From Lentzea sp. NBRC 105346 (GTDB lineage Bacteria > Actinomycetota > Actinomycetes > Mycobacteriales > Pseudonocardiaceae): 64,000 bases of DNA. The position numbers were made by a program, and so were the translations under genes. Numbering within the stretch: position 1 is the stretch's first letter; every line of letters begins with the position of its first letter. The notes below the pieces were generated by a model, which worked only from the letters and a program-made list of their open reading frames with translations, did no database searches and had not been told where the DNA came from. The stretch covers positions 62,001 to 126,000 of the forward strand of contig NZ_BSTQ01000007.1 in assembly GCF_030269605.1 (NCBI RefSeq), written 5' to 3'. Of this stretch, positions 44,293 to 53,137 are shown piece after piece.

Positions 44293-44418
44293 TTACAGGT
44301 ATTCCCACCGAGCGTGGGTACCGTCAAATGAGATACCCATGCTGCCACCCATGGTCAGTTCCTCGTGGTCACCCAGTTCCACCAGTGCCGGCGGCTCGTA
44401 AATCGCGTCGAACTCCAT
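44293..44418 (-). CDS. Lasso peptide precursor
   Basis: 41 residues. Leader residues 1-23 contain YEPPALVELGDHEELT, the conserved YxxPxLxxxGxxxxxT recognised by the RRE protein, with Thr at the next-to-last leader position. The predicted core (residues 24-41) is GGSMGISFDGTHARWEYL: Gly1 amine to Asp9 side chain would close a 9-residue ring, leaving a 9-residue loop and tail with bulky Arg14, Trp15 and Tyr17 as possible plugs. There is no cysteine, hence class II. AAGGAGA lies 7 bases upstream of ATG 44418. Confidence 0.93.
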   Translation of the reverse strand: MEFDAIYEPPALVELGDHEELTMGGSMGISFDGTHARWEYL

Positions 44419-44454
44419 GGCAGTTCTCCTTCGAAAATGAGGGGACTGCCCATA

Positions 44455-44483
44455 TGCCTATCCAATCCCAATTCGAAGGTCAA
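44455..44483 (-). promoter_or_regulatory. Promoter of the lasso cluster
   Basis: Minus strand: TTGACC (44483-44478), exactly 17 bases, TAGGCA (44460-44455), a strong match to actinobacterial SigA/HrdB promoters. The start would be near 44447, about 30 bases before the precursor ATG. Confidence 0.7.
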
Positions 44484-44502
44484 GCTTCTCGATCATCGTT
44501 AC

Positions 44503-44539
44503 GAAAAAACGGACACCTTCCGGATAGGAAGGCGTCCGT
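44503..44539 (-). terminator. Intrinsic terminator of ispG
   Basis: Minus strand: ACGGACGCCTTCC (44539-44527), 5-base loop, GGAAGGTGTCCGT (44521-44509), then TTTTT and CG. A 13-bp stem (one G-U) with a T-run, 25 bases past the ispG stop. It separates ispG from the lasso genes. Confidence 0.92.
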
Positions 44540-44563
44540 TCGTGTGTGCCGAAAGTTGCGAAA

Positions 44564-45712
44564 TCAGCCGACTGAGACGACCGGCTCGCCGCCGGCCTCC
44601 ATGTCCTCCGCGATCCGCATGGCCTCTTCGATGAGCGTCTCGACGATCTGGTGCTCGGGCACGGTCTTGATGACCTTGCCCTTCACGAAGATCTGGCCCT
44701 TGCCGTTGCCGGACGCGACACCCAGGTCCGCCTCGCGGGCCTCACCGGGCCCGTTCACGACGCAGCCCATGACCGCGACGCGCAGCGGCACCTCCATGCC
44801 CTCCAGGCCGGCGGTCACCTGCTCGGCGAGCGTGTAGACGTCCACCTGCGCGCGGCCGCACGACGGGCACGACACGATCTCCAGCTTGCGCGGCCGCAGG
44901 TTCAGCGACTGCAAGATCTGGTGCCCGACCTTGATCTCCTCGACCGGCGGCGCGGACAGCGACACCCGGATCGTGTCGCCGATGCCCTGCCGCAGCAGCG
45001 CGCCGAACGCCACCGCCGACTTGATCGTGCCCTGGAACGCCGGGCCGGCCTCCGTGACGCCGAGGTGCAGCGGATAGTCGCACTGCTCGGCCAGGATCTC
45101 GTACGCCCGGACCATGACCACCGGATCGTTGTGCTTCACCGAGATCTTGATGTCGTGGAAGTCGTGCTCCGCGAACAGCGAGGCCTCCCACAGCGCCGAC
45201 TCCGCCAGCGCCTCGGGCGTGGCCTTGCCGTACTTCTGCATCAGGCGCGGGTCGAGCGAACCGGCGTTGACGCCGATGCGGATCGGCGTGTTGTGGTCGC
45301 GGGCCGCCTGCGCGATCTCCTTGACCTTGTCGTCGAACTTCTTGATGTTGCCGGGGTTCACCCGCACCGCGGCGCAGCCCGCCTCGATCGCGGCGAACAC
45401 GTACTTCGGCTGGAAGTGGATGTCCGCGATCACCGGGATCTGCGACTTCTTCGCGATCGCCGGCAGCGCGTCCGCGTCGTCCTGCGACGGGCACGCGACG
45501 CGCACGATGTCACAGCCCGCGGCCGTCAGCTCGGCGATCTGCTGCAGTGTGGCGTTGACGTCCGCGGTCAGCGTGGTCGTCATGGACTGGACGGACACCG
45601 GGAACTCACTCCCGACGCCGACGTTTCCCACCATGAGCTGCCTCGTCTTGCGACGTTCCGACAGCACCGGAGGCGGCAATGCCGGCATTCCGAGCATCAC
45701 GCCGTCACTCAT
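44564..45712 (-). CDS. ispG: 4-hydroxy-3-methylbut-2-enyl diphosphate synthase
   Basis: 382 residues. TIM-barrel part opens with [19 protein letters not shown] and the C-terminal part binds a 4Fe-4S cluster through Cys in [12 protein letters not shown] and [12 protein letters not shown] plus a Glu. It converts the cyclic diphosphate MEcPP to HMBPP in the non-mevalonate pathway. ATG 45712 (MSDGVMLG) is preferred over an upstream start at 45730. It follows rseP by 17 bases. Confidence 0.97.
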   Translation of the reverse strand: MSDGVMLGMPALPPPVLSERRKTRQLMVGNVGVGSEFPVSVQSMTTTLTADVNATLQQIAELTAAGCDIVRVACPSQDDADALPAIAKKSQIPVIADIHFQPKYVFAAIEAGCAAVRVNPGNIKKFDDKVKEIAQAARDHNTPIRIGVNAGSLDPRLMQKYGKATPEALAESALWEASLFAEHDFHDIKISVKHNDPVVMVRAYEILAEQCDYPLHLGVTEAGPAFQGTIKSAVAFGALLRQGIGDTIRVSLSAPPVEEIKVGHQILQSLNLRPRKLEIVSCPSCGRAQVDVYTLAEQVTAGLEGMEVPLRVAVMGCVVNGPGEAREADLGVASGNGKGQIFVKGKVIKTVPEHQIVETLIEEAMRIAEDMEAGGEPVVSVG

Positions 45713-45729
45713 GGGTTGAGCACCTTTCA

Positions 45730-46935
45730 CTACTGGCCGAGCCTGATGGGGTTGACGATGTCCGCGGTCACCGTGAGCAGGGTGATGGCACCGCCGACGA
45801 AGATCACGAAGTAGGTCAGCGGGAGCAACCGCAGGTAGTTCACCGGTGCGCCGGCCGGCTTGCCGCGCAGGGCCCTCACCCAGTCTCGCACCCGTTCGTA
45901 GAGGTTGACGGCGATGTGACCACCGTCAAGGGGCAGCAGGGGCAGGAGGTTGAACACACCGACGAAGAAGTTCAGTCCCGCCAGCATCAGCAGGAAGAAC
46001 GCCCACAGCCCGCGCTCGGCCGCCTCGCCGCCGAGCCGCGACGCGCCGACCACGCTGATCGGGGTGTCGAGGTCGCGCTCGCCGCCGCCGATCGCCTTCA
46101 CCACGGCGGGGATCCGCTCCGGGAAGCGCATGAGGCCTTCCCAGGTGTTGACGAACATCTGGCCGGTGAACGCGGTCGCGCCGCCGATCGCGGAGACCGG
46201 TCCGTACTGGAAGGTCGTGGTGGTCTGCACACCGATCGTGCCGACGTCCTTGACGGTCTTGCCGCCCTTGCCGTCGGGGAACTCGCGCGAGACCTTGGGA
46301 ACATCGACCTTGATGGTCTGCTCCTGGCCGTTGCGCAGCACCTTGAAGTCCGTGGGCCCGCTGCTCTCCTGGGTCTTCTTGCGGACGTCGGTCCACGTCG
46401 GCGTCGTGACGCCGCCGACCGCCAGGATCTGGTCACCGGCCTGCAGACCCGCCGCCTTCGCGGGCGCCGGGGCGTTCGCGGGACACGGCGAGTCCAGCGG
46501 CACCGTGTGGTTCTGCACGCAGTTCGAGATCTGCGACAGCACCGGCACGTCCTTGTTGTTCGGCAGGCCCAGTGTCGCGGCGAGCAGGTAGAGCACGACG
46601 AAGCCGACCATGAAGTGCGTGATCGACCCGGCGGCCAACACGACCACGCGCTTCCATGTCTTCTGCTTGTAGAACGCGCGGTGCTTGTCCGCGGGCGGCA
46701 CCTCCTCCAGGGCGGTCATGCCGACGATCTCGCAGAAGCCGCCGGCGGGGATCGCCTTGAGGCCGTACTCGGTCTCTCCCTTGCGGAAGGAGAAGAGCTT
46801 CGGCCCGAACCCGATGAAGTACCGGGTGACCTTCATCCCGAAGGCCTTCGCGGTCAGCAGGTGACCGAACTCGTGCAACGCGATGGACACCGCGATGCCG
46901 AGGGCGAAGAGCAGGACGCCGAGGACGTAGCCCAC
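45730..46935 (-). CDS. rseP: Site-2 protease (RseP family, M50B)
   Basis: 401 residues. HEFGH in the first membrane segment and LPLDGGH in the last third form the zinc site; a PDZ domain ([15 protein letters not shown]) lies between. It cuts membrane-bound anti-sigma factors and related substrates in intramembrane proteolysis (Rip1 in mycobacteria). GTG 46935; gap to dxr is 2 bases. Confidence 0.95.
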   Translation of the reverse strand: MGYVLGVLLFALGIAVSIALHEFGHLLTAKAFGMKVTRYFIGFGPKLFSFRKGETEYGLKAIPAGGFCEIVGMTALEEVPPADKHRAFYKQKTWKRVVVLAAGSITHFMVGFVVLYLLAATLGLPNNKDVPVLSQISNCVQNHTVPLDSPCPANAPAPAKAAGLQAGDQILAVGGVTTPTWTDVRKKTQESSGPTDFKVLRNGQEQTIKVDVPKVSREFPDGKGGKTVKDVGTIGVQTTTTFQYGPVSAIGGATAFTGQMFVNTWEGLMRFPERIPAVVKAIGGGERDLDTPISVVGASRLGGEAAERGLWAFFLLMLAGLNFFVGVFNLLPLLPLDGGHIAVNLYERVRDWVRALRGKPAGAPVNYLRLLPLTYFVIFVGGAITLLTVTADIVNPIRLGQ

Positions 46936-46937
46936 GT

Positions 46938-48071
46938 TCAGTTCCTTCCGACCAGTTCACGTGCGCGTGCCCGCGCCCATTCCTCGGCGGCGAGCACCTC
47001 TGCCACGTCCGCCGGGTCGTGCTTCCAGCCGTCCGCCTCCGCGAGCACCCGCCCGATGGTGTCCACGATGGAGAGGAACGGCGTGGCGCCAGCGACGAAG
47101 GCGGCCAGGGCCTCTTCGTTCGCGGCGTTGTAGATCGCCGGCTGGCACCCGCCCGTGGTGCCCGCCTGCCTGGCCAGTTCCACCGCTGGGAACGTGCCGG
47201 CGTCCAACGGCTCGAAAGTCCATGCGGTGGGTGCGTCGAAGGTACACGCGGGTGCCGCACCGGCCACTCGCTCCGGCCAACTGAGACCGAGTGAGATCGG
47301 AAGGCGCATGTCGGGCGGACTAGCCTGGGCCAGCGTCGATCCGTCCGTGAAGGTCACCATCGAGTGAATGATCGACTGCGGGTGCACGACGACGTCGATC
47401 CGATCGTACGGGACGCCGAAGAGCAGGTGTGCCTCGATGAGCTCCAGCCCCTTGTTGACCAGGGTGGCCGAGTTGATCGTCACGACCTTCCCCATGGCCC
47501 AAGTCGGATGCGCCATGGCCTGCTCGAAGGTGACTTTGCCGAGCTCATTTTTCGTCTTCCCGCGGAACGGTCCACCCGATGCGGTGAGGACGAGCCGCGC
47601 GACCTCGTTCTCGGTGCCGCCGCGCAGGCACTGGGCCAGCGCGGAGTGTTCCGAGTCGACACTGATGAGCTGCCCCGGCTTGGCGGCCTTGGTGACGAGC
47701 GGGCCGCCCGCGATGAGCGACTCCTTGTTCGCCAGCGCGAGCACCGCGCCGGTCTCGAGCGCCTTGAGCGTCGGCTCCAGCCCGCGCGAGCCGTCCATGC
47801 CGTTGAGGATCACGTCTGCTGGTTCGGCCTCGATGAGGTCTTGGATCGACGTGAGGACCTTGGCATCCGTCGCGATGTCGACGGGCTTCGCGACCGCGAT
47901 CGTCCCGACGCCGAACTCGGCGGCCTGTTCGGCGAGCAGCGCGGGGTTGGCACCGCCTGCCGCCAGACCGACCACCTTGAACCGGTCGCGGTTGGCCCGG
48001 ATGACGTCGAGCGCCTGCGTGCCTACGGAGCCCGTCGATCCGAGGATCAGGACAGTGCGTGGAGTACTCAT
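46938..48071 (-). CDS. dxr: 1-deoxy-D-xylulose 5-phosphate reductoisomerase
   Basis: 377 residues. [14 protein letters not shown] binds [14 protein letters not shown] gives metal-binding Asp and Glu, and [10 protein letters not shown] the flexible-loop histidine region. It makes MEP from DXP, the first dedicated step of the pathway that ispG later serves. First gene of the dxr-rseP-ispG unit, so isoprenoid synthesis and site-2 proteolysis are co-transcribed. Confidence 0.97.
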   Translation of the reverse strand: MSTPRTVLILGSTGSVGTQALDVIRANRDRFKVVGLAAGGANPALLAEQAAEFGVGTIAVAKPVDIATDAKVLTSIQDLIEAEPADVILNGMDGSRGLEPTLKALETGAVLALANKESLIAGGPLVTKAAKPGQLISVDSEHSALAQCLRGGTENEVARLVLTASGGPFRGKTKNELGKVTFEQAMAHPTWAMGKVVTINSATLVNKGLELIEAHLLFGVPYDRIDVVVHPQSIIHSMVTFTDGSTLAQASPPDMRLPISLGLSWPERVAGAAPACTFDAPTAWTFEPLDAGTFPAVELARQAGTTGGCQPAIYNAANEEALAAFVAGATPFLSIVDTIGRVLAEADGWKHDPADVAEVLAAEEWARARARELVGRN

Positions 48072-48091
48072 CGCCCCTCATTGTTCCGGAC

Positions 48092-48108
48092 CACGGCTGA
48101 GAGCCGTG
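48092..48108. promoter_or_regulatory. Short hairpin between dxr and the GlsB-like gene
   Basis: CACGGCT-GAG-AGCCGTG, perfect 7-bp arms, lies 20 bases upstream of the dxr start on the minus strand and about 100 bases before the divergent GTG at 48206. Operator or leader hairpin; no known factor. Confidence 0.3.
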
Positions 48109-48205
48109 CGCCCCCGTACTTTGATAACGGCGTGGTCACGGCAGTGTGAAGTCGCTCGATATGGGCATCCCTCTCCCGATTGGACCAAAGGAAGGGAGAC
48201 TCACC

Positions 48206-48472
48206 GTGGGTATCCTGGGCTGGATCGTTCTCGGCCTGCTAGCCGGCGCCATCGCCAAGGCCATCATGCCCGGCCGCGATCCCGGCGGGATCATCATCAC
48301 GATGCTGCTCGGCATCGTGGGCGCGATCCTCGGTGGCTTCATCGGTCAGGCGCTGTTCGGCACTGATCTCGGAACCTTCTTCGACATGCGCACGTGGCTG
48401 CTCGCGATCCTCGGAGCGATCGTCCTGCTGGGCATCTACCGGCTGGTCACGGGGAGCCGCGCACGCACCTAG
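48206..48472 (+). CDS. GlsB/YeaQ/YmgE family membrane protein
   Basis: 88 residues with three hydrophobic glycine-rich helices (ILGWIVLGLLAGAIAKAIMPG, GIIITMLLGIVGAILGGFIG, TWLLAILGAIVLLGIYRLV), the transglycosylase-associated/stress membrane family. GTG 48206 is supported by GAAGGGAG 8 bases upstream. Function unknown; homologs respond to stress. Ends at a strong terminator. Confidence 0.88.
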   Translation: MGILGWIVLGLLAGAIAKAIMPGRDPGGIIITMLLGIVGAILGGFIGQALFGTDLGTFFDMRTWLLAILGAIVLLGIYRLVTGSRART

Positions 48473-48488
48473 CCCTGCCTGACCTGCA

Positions 48489-48530
48489 GAAACCGGGGGT
48501 CTCCCGCTTGGGGGACCCCCGGTTTCAATT
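48489..48530. terminator. Intrinsic terminator after the GlsB-like gene
   Basis: GAAACCGGGGGTC (48489-48501), 12-base loop, exact complement (48514-48526), then AATTCTT. Perfect 13-bp stem. It ends transcription of the plus-strand gene; the convergent DUF4241 gene stops about 110 bases beyond it. Confidence 0.85.
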
Positions 48531-48642
48531 CTTCCAGAAGGGTCTGACAGTTCCGGGCTGGCTCAGGTCGCCAGTCTCGATCGAGCATCCTGCGGCGGTT
48601 GGGCCATTCGAGTGCGGGCCGACGGCTTACGCGGGCAAAGTT

Positions 48643-49950
48643 CTAGTCCTCGGCCGGCACGAACTCGCCGTCCACCCGCTCGAACGCCGATCCCGGCGGC
48701 TGATCGAACACCGCCTCCAGCGCGGGGTCCGCGCCGATCAGCTCGCGCAACGGCAGGATCGTGGCGTTCGAGGCGTCGTCCGCGTACTCCTGCGTCTCGT
48801 CGCCGGCGAACACACGCCAACCACTGTCCTCGTCGCGGCCAGGCTCTTCGCGGTACAGCCACGCGGCGTGGGCACCGTCGCGCGCCACGCGGGCGGACAC
48901 GATCGCCATCCTCGCGAGGTCGCCGAAATACAACCGTTCGAACCGTCGCTGGCGCGCCACGATCTCCGGCGCTCCCAGCTCCACTCGGACACGCAACAAC
49001 GTGCCGTCCTCGGCGAGGTCGCGGTACACCGGGAACGCACCGTCACCCCAACTGGTGAACCAGCCGGTCATCAGCGCGCCGCCGACCTCGACGTCCCCGG
49101 ACTCGGTCGCGGACGAACGCATCGGCTTCAGCAGGCGATAGTGGTCGTCGTGCGGCCGCAGGTCGAACGCGAACTTCACACCATCGCCCCGCAACGACTC
49201 CAGCTGGTGGTACCGGGACCGCATCTCGTCGAAGGTGAGATCGGCCCAGAGGTACTCGTCCTCCACTTTGGAACCAGCGAGCCTCGTGGCGACCTGCTCC
49301 GCGTCCGCGCCCCAGAACGCGAGGTCGAAGAGCCCGTCAACCGGTTCGTCGTTGACCCAAGTGTTCAACGCGGCCGGATCCGCGAACATCAGCCGCGCCT
49401 CGTCGACCAGCACGTATCCGGCTTCGATGGACTCCGCGGGCACACCCTCCGCGCACTCCACCCACACCGAGTGCCACCGCTCCTGGTCCGGCCCCGGCTC
49501 CATCCGCTCACCCAGCACCCGCAACGGCCCGGCAGGCAGACCACGCACCGCCACACCCCAGCCGCCGTGGAACGGCACCTCGGCACCGCCGGGCAGATCG
49601 TCGAGCAGCCGCTGCACCCGCGTGTAGTGCGGCATCCTCGGCACCTGCCGCACGGTCGCTTCGAGTCCGGTGAGCGCCACCGCCTCGACTACAGGGTCAC
49701 CGTCCTGCGGCACGTCGAAGACGTACCGGCCCTTGACGGCGGCAAGGCTCAGGCGTGCGGCGGCTTCGGCCGCCTGCGGGCCGACGATCTCGAAGTCCGC
49801 AGCGGCGTTCGCCTTCGCCACGACCACTGGTGGCGCGAGTTCCTCGGGAAGCAACGGTGGCTGATCACCCGACCACAGCCGGAGCAAGCCGAAGTCGATC
49901 AGCAGCAGATCACCTGACGGGAAGGACGCGCTCCCCAGCAACTCCGTCAT
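48643..49950 (-). CDS. DUF4241 and DUF2185 protein
   Basis: 435 residues. The segment GWFTSWGDGAFPVYRDLAEDGTLLRVRVELGAP matches DUF4241 around its core SWGDGAFPVYRDL, and the C-terminal SARVARDGAHAAWLYREEP and SGWRVFAGDETQEYAD match DUF2185 (an immunity-protein-like module). The N-terminal 250 residues are unassigned. DUF2185 and DUF4241 occur in toxin-immunity settings, but no toxin gene is adjacent. ATG 49950. Role unknown. Confidence 0.7.
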   Translation of the reverse strand: MTELLGSASFPSGDLLLIDFGLLRLWSGDQPPLLPEELAPPVVVAKANAAADFEIVGPQAAEAAARLSLAAVKGRYVFDVPQDGDPVVEAVALTGLEATVRQVPRMPHYTRVQRLLDDLPGGAEVPFHGGWGVAVRGLPAGPLRVLGERMEPGPDQERWHSVWVECAEGVPAESIEAGYVLVDEARLMFADPAALNTWVNDEPVDGLFDLAFWGADAEQVATRLAGSKVEDEYLWADLTFDEMRSRYHQLESLRGDGVKFAFDLRPHDDHYRLLKPMRSSATESGDVEVGGALMTGWFTSWGDGAFPVYRDLAEDGTLLRVRVELGAPEIVARQRRFERLYFGDLARMAIVSARVARDGAHAAWLYREEPGRDEDSGWRVFAGDETQEYADDASNATILPLRELIGADPALEAVFDQPPGSAFERVDGEFVPAED

Positions 49951-49981
49951 GCGGCACATCGTGCCATTCAGCAGGGCTGCC

Positions 49982-50632
49982 TCAGGTCGCCAGACCCGCG
50001 TCCCGCGCCAGCAACGCCGCCTGCACCCGGTTGGTCAACCCGAGCTTGGCGAGCAACCGACTGACGTAAGTCTTCACAGTTGCCTCGGACATGTGCAGCT
50101 TCTGCCCGACATCAGCATTGGACATCCCCTGCCCCAACAGAGTGAGCACCTCAACCTCACGCTCGGTCAACCGCTGCACCTGCCGCACGGCTTCCTGCCG
50201 CTTCGGCTGCCCGGAAGAGGCCACCATCCCCACCACCCGGCTGGTAACCATGGGCGACAGGTAAGCCTCCCCGTTGTGCACGGCACGCACGGCCCGCAGC
50301 AACTCCTCAGGCGCCGAGTCCTTCAAGAGAAACCCAGCGGCCCCGTCCGAGAGGGCGCGCACGATGTTCTCGTCCTCGCCGAACGTAGTCAGCATCACGA
50401 CCTTCACCCCAGGCGCGACGGCGTGCAGCTCCCGCGCGGCGGCGAGCCCGTCGAGCTTGGGCATCCGGATGTCGAGCACGGCGACGTCGACGCGGCGTTC
50501 CCGCACCGCCTGAACGGCCTCGCGGCCGTCGCCGACCTCGGCGACGAGCTCGATGTCGTCCGCCGTGCCGAGGATGGCCTTGATGCCCGCGCGCATCAGC
50601 GGTTCGTCGTCGGCGATCAGAACCCGGATCAT
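49982..50632 (-). CDS. NarL/LuxR family response regulator
   Basis: 216 residues. Receiver domain with phospho-acceptor Asp in VDVAVLDIRMPKLDG and Lys in FLLKDSAP; C-terminal LuxR helix-turn-helix LTEREVEVLTLLGQGMSNADVGQKLHMSEATVKTYV is represented by its core NADVGQKLHMSEATVKTYV. It is partner of the kinase gene upstream, with 4-base overlap (ATGA). Targets not known. Confidence 0.95.
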   Translation of the reverse strand: MIRVLIADDEPLMRAGIKAILGTADDIELVAEVGDGREAVQAVRERRVDVAVLDIRMPKLDGLAAARELHAVAPGVKVVMLTTFGEDENIVRALSDGAAGFLLKDSAPEELLRAVRAVHNGEAYLSPMVTSRVVGMVASSGQPKRQEAVRQVQRLTEREVEVLTLLGQGMSNADVGQKLHMSEATVKTYVSRLLAKLGLTNRVQAALLARDAGLAT

Positions 50633-52260
50633 TTCTTCCTCTGCACGTGGATCTTCTTTTCGACCAGCTTGCCGTCAGCGAAGCAGAAACGCACGATCCT
50701 GGTGCCGCCCGACAGGTACGACTGTTCGTCCGTGACGTGGTACACGCAGTGCGCGCCGGGCGGTTCGGGCGCGGCCTGGGAGTTGCGGTCGCCGTCCGCG
50801 ATCAGCGGTTCGGTGCCACGAGGTAACCGAGCCAGCACGTCGGCCTCGGCCTGCCCGAGCTGGATCGAGTCGATCACGGACTGCTGCACGACCTCGGTGA
50901 TCGGCCGCGTGCCGATCCAGGTGAATCCGCCGATCACGACGGCGACCACCACGCAGGCGGCGACGATCGAACCCGTGCCGGCCCACTTGCGGATCCTGGC
51001 CGGTGGCTCCTCGTCCTCGGGGTCCTCAGCGGGCGACGCGACGTGCTGCTCCTCGTACGGCAACACCGCGGCGATCCGGTAACCACCGGCCGGCAGCGCG
51101 CCGACGTGCAACATGCCGCCCGCGACCCGGACCCGCTCCCCCAGCCCGATCAGGCCGACACCGGCGCCCTTCGACGAGACTCCGGCGCGCGGCGGGTTGT
51201 TGCGCACCTCGACGACTAGCGCGTCCGGCTCGTACTTCACGGTCACCTGCACGGTCGCGCCCGGCGCGTGCTTCGACGCGTTCGTCAGGCCCTCCTGCGC
51301 GACGCGGTAGGCGGCGTGCGACACCTTCGCGGGCAGCTCGGTCGCCTGCCCGCCGCGCACCAGGCTGACCAGCATCCCCGCCCGCCGTGCACCCTCGACC
51401 AGCTCGTCGATCGCCTCGACCGTGCGGCGCGCCGGGTCGTCGTCCGGCTCGTCCTCGCTGCGCAGCACGCCGATGATCGTGCGCAGCTCGTCCATGCCGG
51501 TCAGGGCGGCCTTGCGCAGCACACCGATGGCCTCGCGCTGCCGCGCGTCGAGGTTCGTGTCCAGCGCCAACGCCCCCGCGTGCACGCTGATCAGGCTGAG
51601 CCGGTGGCCCAGGCCATCGTGCATGTCCTGCGCGATGCGGCTGCGTTCCCGGAGCCGGACCTGCCGCGACAACATCCGGTGCTCGGTGCGCATCCGCTGT
51701 TCGCGTTCCTGCATCGCCGCGACCAGCGCCTCGCGCGCCGCCAGGTACCGCCCGACCAGGAACGGCAGCGCCACCCCCACGCAGTACACGACGATCATGA
51801 GGAACACGCTGTAGGACGCGCTCGAGCCGAGCGGTGTCCCATCCCAGAACACCACGAGCAGCCCGAACGCCAGGACCGCCGCCACCGCGGCCCGCCGCCA
51901 CGACTCGACGCGCCGGCCCGCGGTGTAGCTGACGAACATCGCCAGCGCCGCGCCGCCGTACGGCCCGCTCATCGTCAGCAGGATGCCGAGCAGGAACGCG
52001 GTCGTCGGCAGCACCAGCCGCAGCGGCAGGATCACGACGTACCCGGCCAGCAGGCCGGCGAGCACCCACCCCGAAGCCGTCTTCTCCGCCCAGTAGCCGG
52101 GCCACACGTCGAGGACGATCGCCGCGAGCAGGATCGCGATCTCGCCCGCGATCCGCAACGGGGTCAGGCACCGCAGCTGAACCAGTGTCCGGTCCAGCAG
52201 CGCCGCGAACGACGCCCGGACGTCCGGGAGCGCGAATCGGCGCGGCAGAGCTTCAGTCAC
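50629..52260 (-). CDS. Sensor histidine kinase with extra C-terminal exported domain
   Basis: 543 residues from GTG 52260. Five or six membrane helices (about residues 38-170), HisKA_3 with phospho-His in RIAQDMHDGLGHRL, and HATPase with NASKHAP and GVGLIGLGERV (about 320-395). Unusually, a further membrane helix (about 430-452) leads to a roughly 90-residue outside domain (IDSIQLGQAEADVLARLPRG... FCFADGKLVEK) that looks like the small BamE/SmpA-type fold. This places a second exported module after the kinase. Coupled to the response regulator. Confidence 0.9.
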   Translation of the reverse strand: MTEALPRRFALPDVRASFAALLDRTLVQLRCLTPLRIAGEIAILLAAIVLDVWPGYWAEKTASGWVLAGLLAGYVVILPLRLVLPTTAFLLGILLTMSGPYGGAALAMFVSYTAGRRVESWRRAAVAAVLAFGLLVVFWDGTPLGSSASYSVFLMIVVYCVGVALPFLVGRYLAAREALVAAMQEREQRMRTEHRMLSRQVRLRERSRIAQDMHDGLGHRLSLISVHAGALALDTNLDARQREAIGVLRKAALTGMDELRTIIGVLRSEDEPDDDPARRTVEAIDELVEGARRAGMLVSLVRGGQATELPAKVSHAAYRVAQEGLTNASKHAPGATVQVTVKYEPDALVVEVRNNPPRAGVSSKGAGVGLIGLGERVRVAGGMLHVGALPAGGYRIAAVLPYEEQHVASPAEDPEDEEPPARIRKWAGTGSIVAACVVVAVVIGGFTWIGTRPITEVVQQSVIDSIQLGQAEADVLARLPRGTEPLIADGDRNSQAAPEPPGAHCVYHVTDEQSYLSGGTRIVRFCFADGKLVEKKIHVQRKK

Positions 52261-52318
52261 GCCATCACGCTACGAGACATCCCACGTTCCGTCCGCGCTC
52301 GTTGGTCGCTCGTTCGCC

Positions 52319-53137
52319 CTACGAAAGTTGACCGGCGAGTACGACCGCGCGCCCAGCCTTGCGGGCCCGCCACGCCGCGGTCACCACGCCGGCGAGCAGC
52401 AAAGCCGTCGTCGCCGTCACCATCAGCGTCGACAGCGCCACGATCTCCGGCGAGATCCCGCGCTTGCTGGCCTGGGCGTAGACGAACACCGGCAGCGTGG
52501 TCGACCCGACGCCCGTCAGGTAGCTGGAGATCACCACGTCGTCGAACGACAGCAGGAACGCGAACGCCGCTCCCGTCAGCACCGCGGGCGCCACCAGCGG
52601 GAGCGTCACGGTCCGGAACGCAGTCAGCGGCGACGCGCCCAGGTCGGCCGCCGCCTCCTCCATCCGCGTGTCCATGCCCGCGACTCGGGAGCGCACGACC
52701 ACCACCACGAAGCTCAGCGAGAACGCCACGTGTGCGAACAGCAGCGCGCCGAACCCGAGCGGGATGCCCGCCAGCTTCACGCAGAACCCGAGCAGCGCCA
52801 CGCCCATCACCACCTCGGGCACCACCAGCGGGAGGCTCAGCAGGATCGTCCACAGCGAACGACCGGGGAACGCCTTGCGCAGCCCGAACGCCGCCAGCGT
52901 CCCGATCACGGTCGCGATCGCCGCCGACGCCACCGCGAGCCGCAGCGTCAGATCGAGGGACTGTAGAACACGGGAATCGTTGAACAATTCTACGTACCAA
53001 CGATTCGACAATCCTTCGATCCGGCTCAGCGACCGGGAATTGTTGAACGATACGACAGCCAGCCACGCGATCGGCGCGTACAGGAAGAGGAAGACCAGCG
53101 CGGCGACACCGCCGAGCACCCACGGCCTGCGGTTCAC
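52319..53137 (-). CDS. potC: Spermidine/putrescine ABC permease (PotC-like)
   Basis: 272 residues, six membrane segments, and the EAA loop EEAAADLGASPLTAFRTVTLP that docks the ATPase. GTG 53137 overlaps the potB stop. Last gene of the potA-D-B-C operon; the four genes overlap each other by 1-4 bases, showing one transcript with coupled translation. Confidence 0.9.
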   Translation of the reverse strand: MNRRPWVLGGVAALVFLFLYAPIAWLAVVSFNNSRSLSRIEGLSNRWYVELFNDSRVLQSLDLTLRLAVASAAIATVIGTLAAFGLRKAFPGRSLWTILLSLPLVVPEVVMGVALLGFCVKLAGIPLGFGALLFAHVAFSLSFVVVVVRSRVAGMDTRMEEAAADLGASPLTAFRTVTLPLVAPAVLTGAAFAFLLSFDDVVISSYLTGVGSTTLPVFVYAQASKRGISPEIVALSTLMVTATTALLLAGVVTAAWRARKAGRAVVLAGQLS

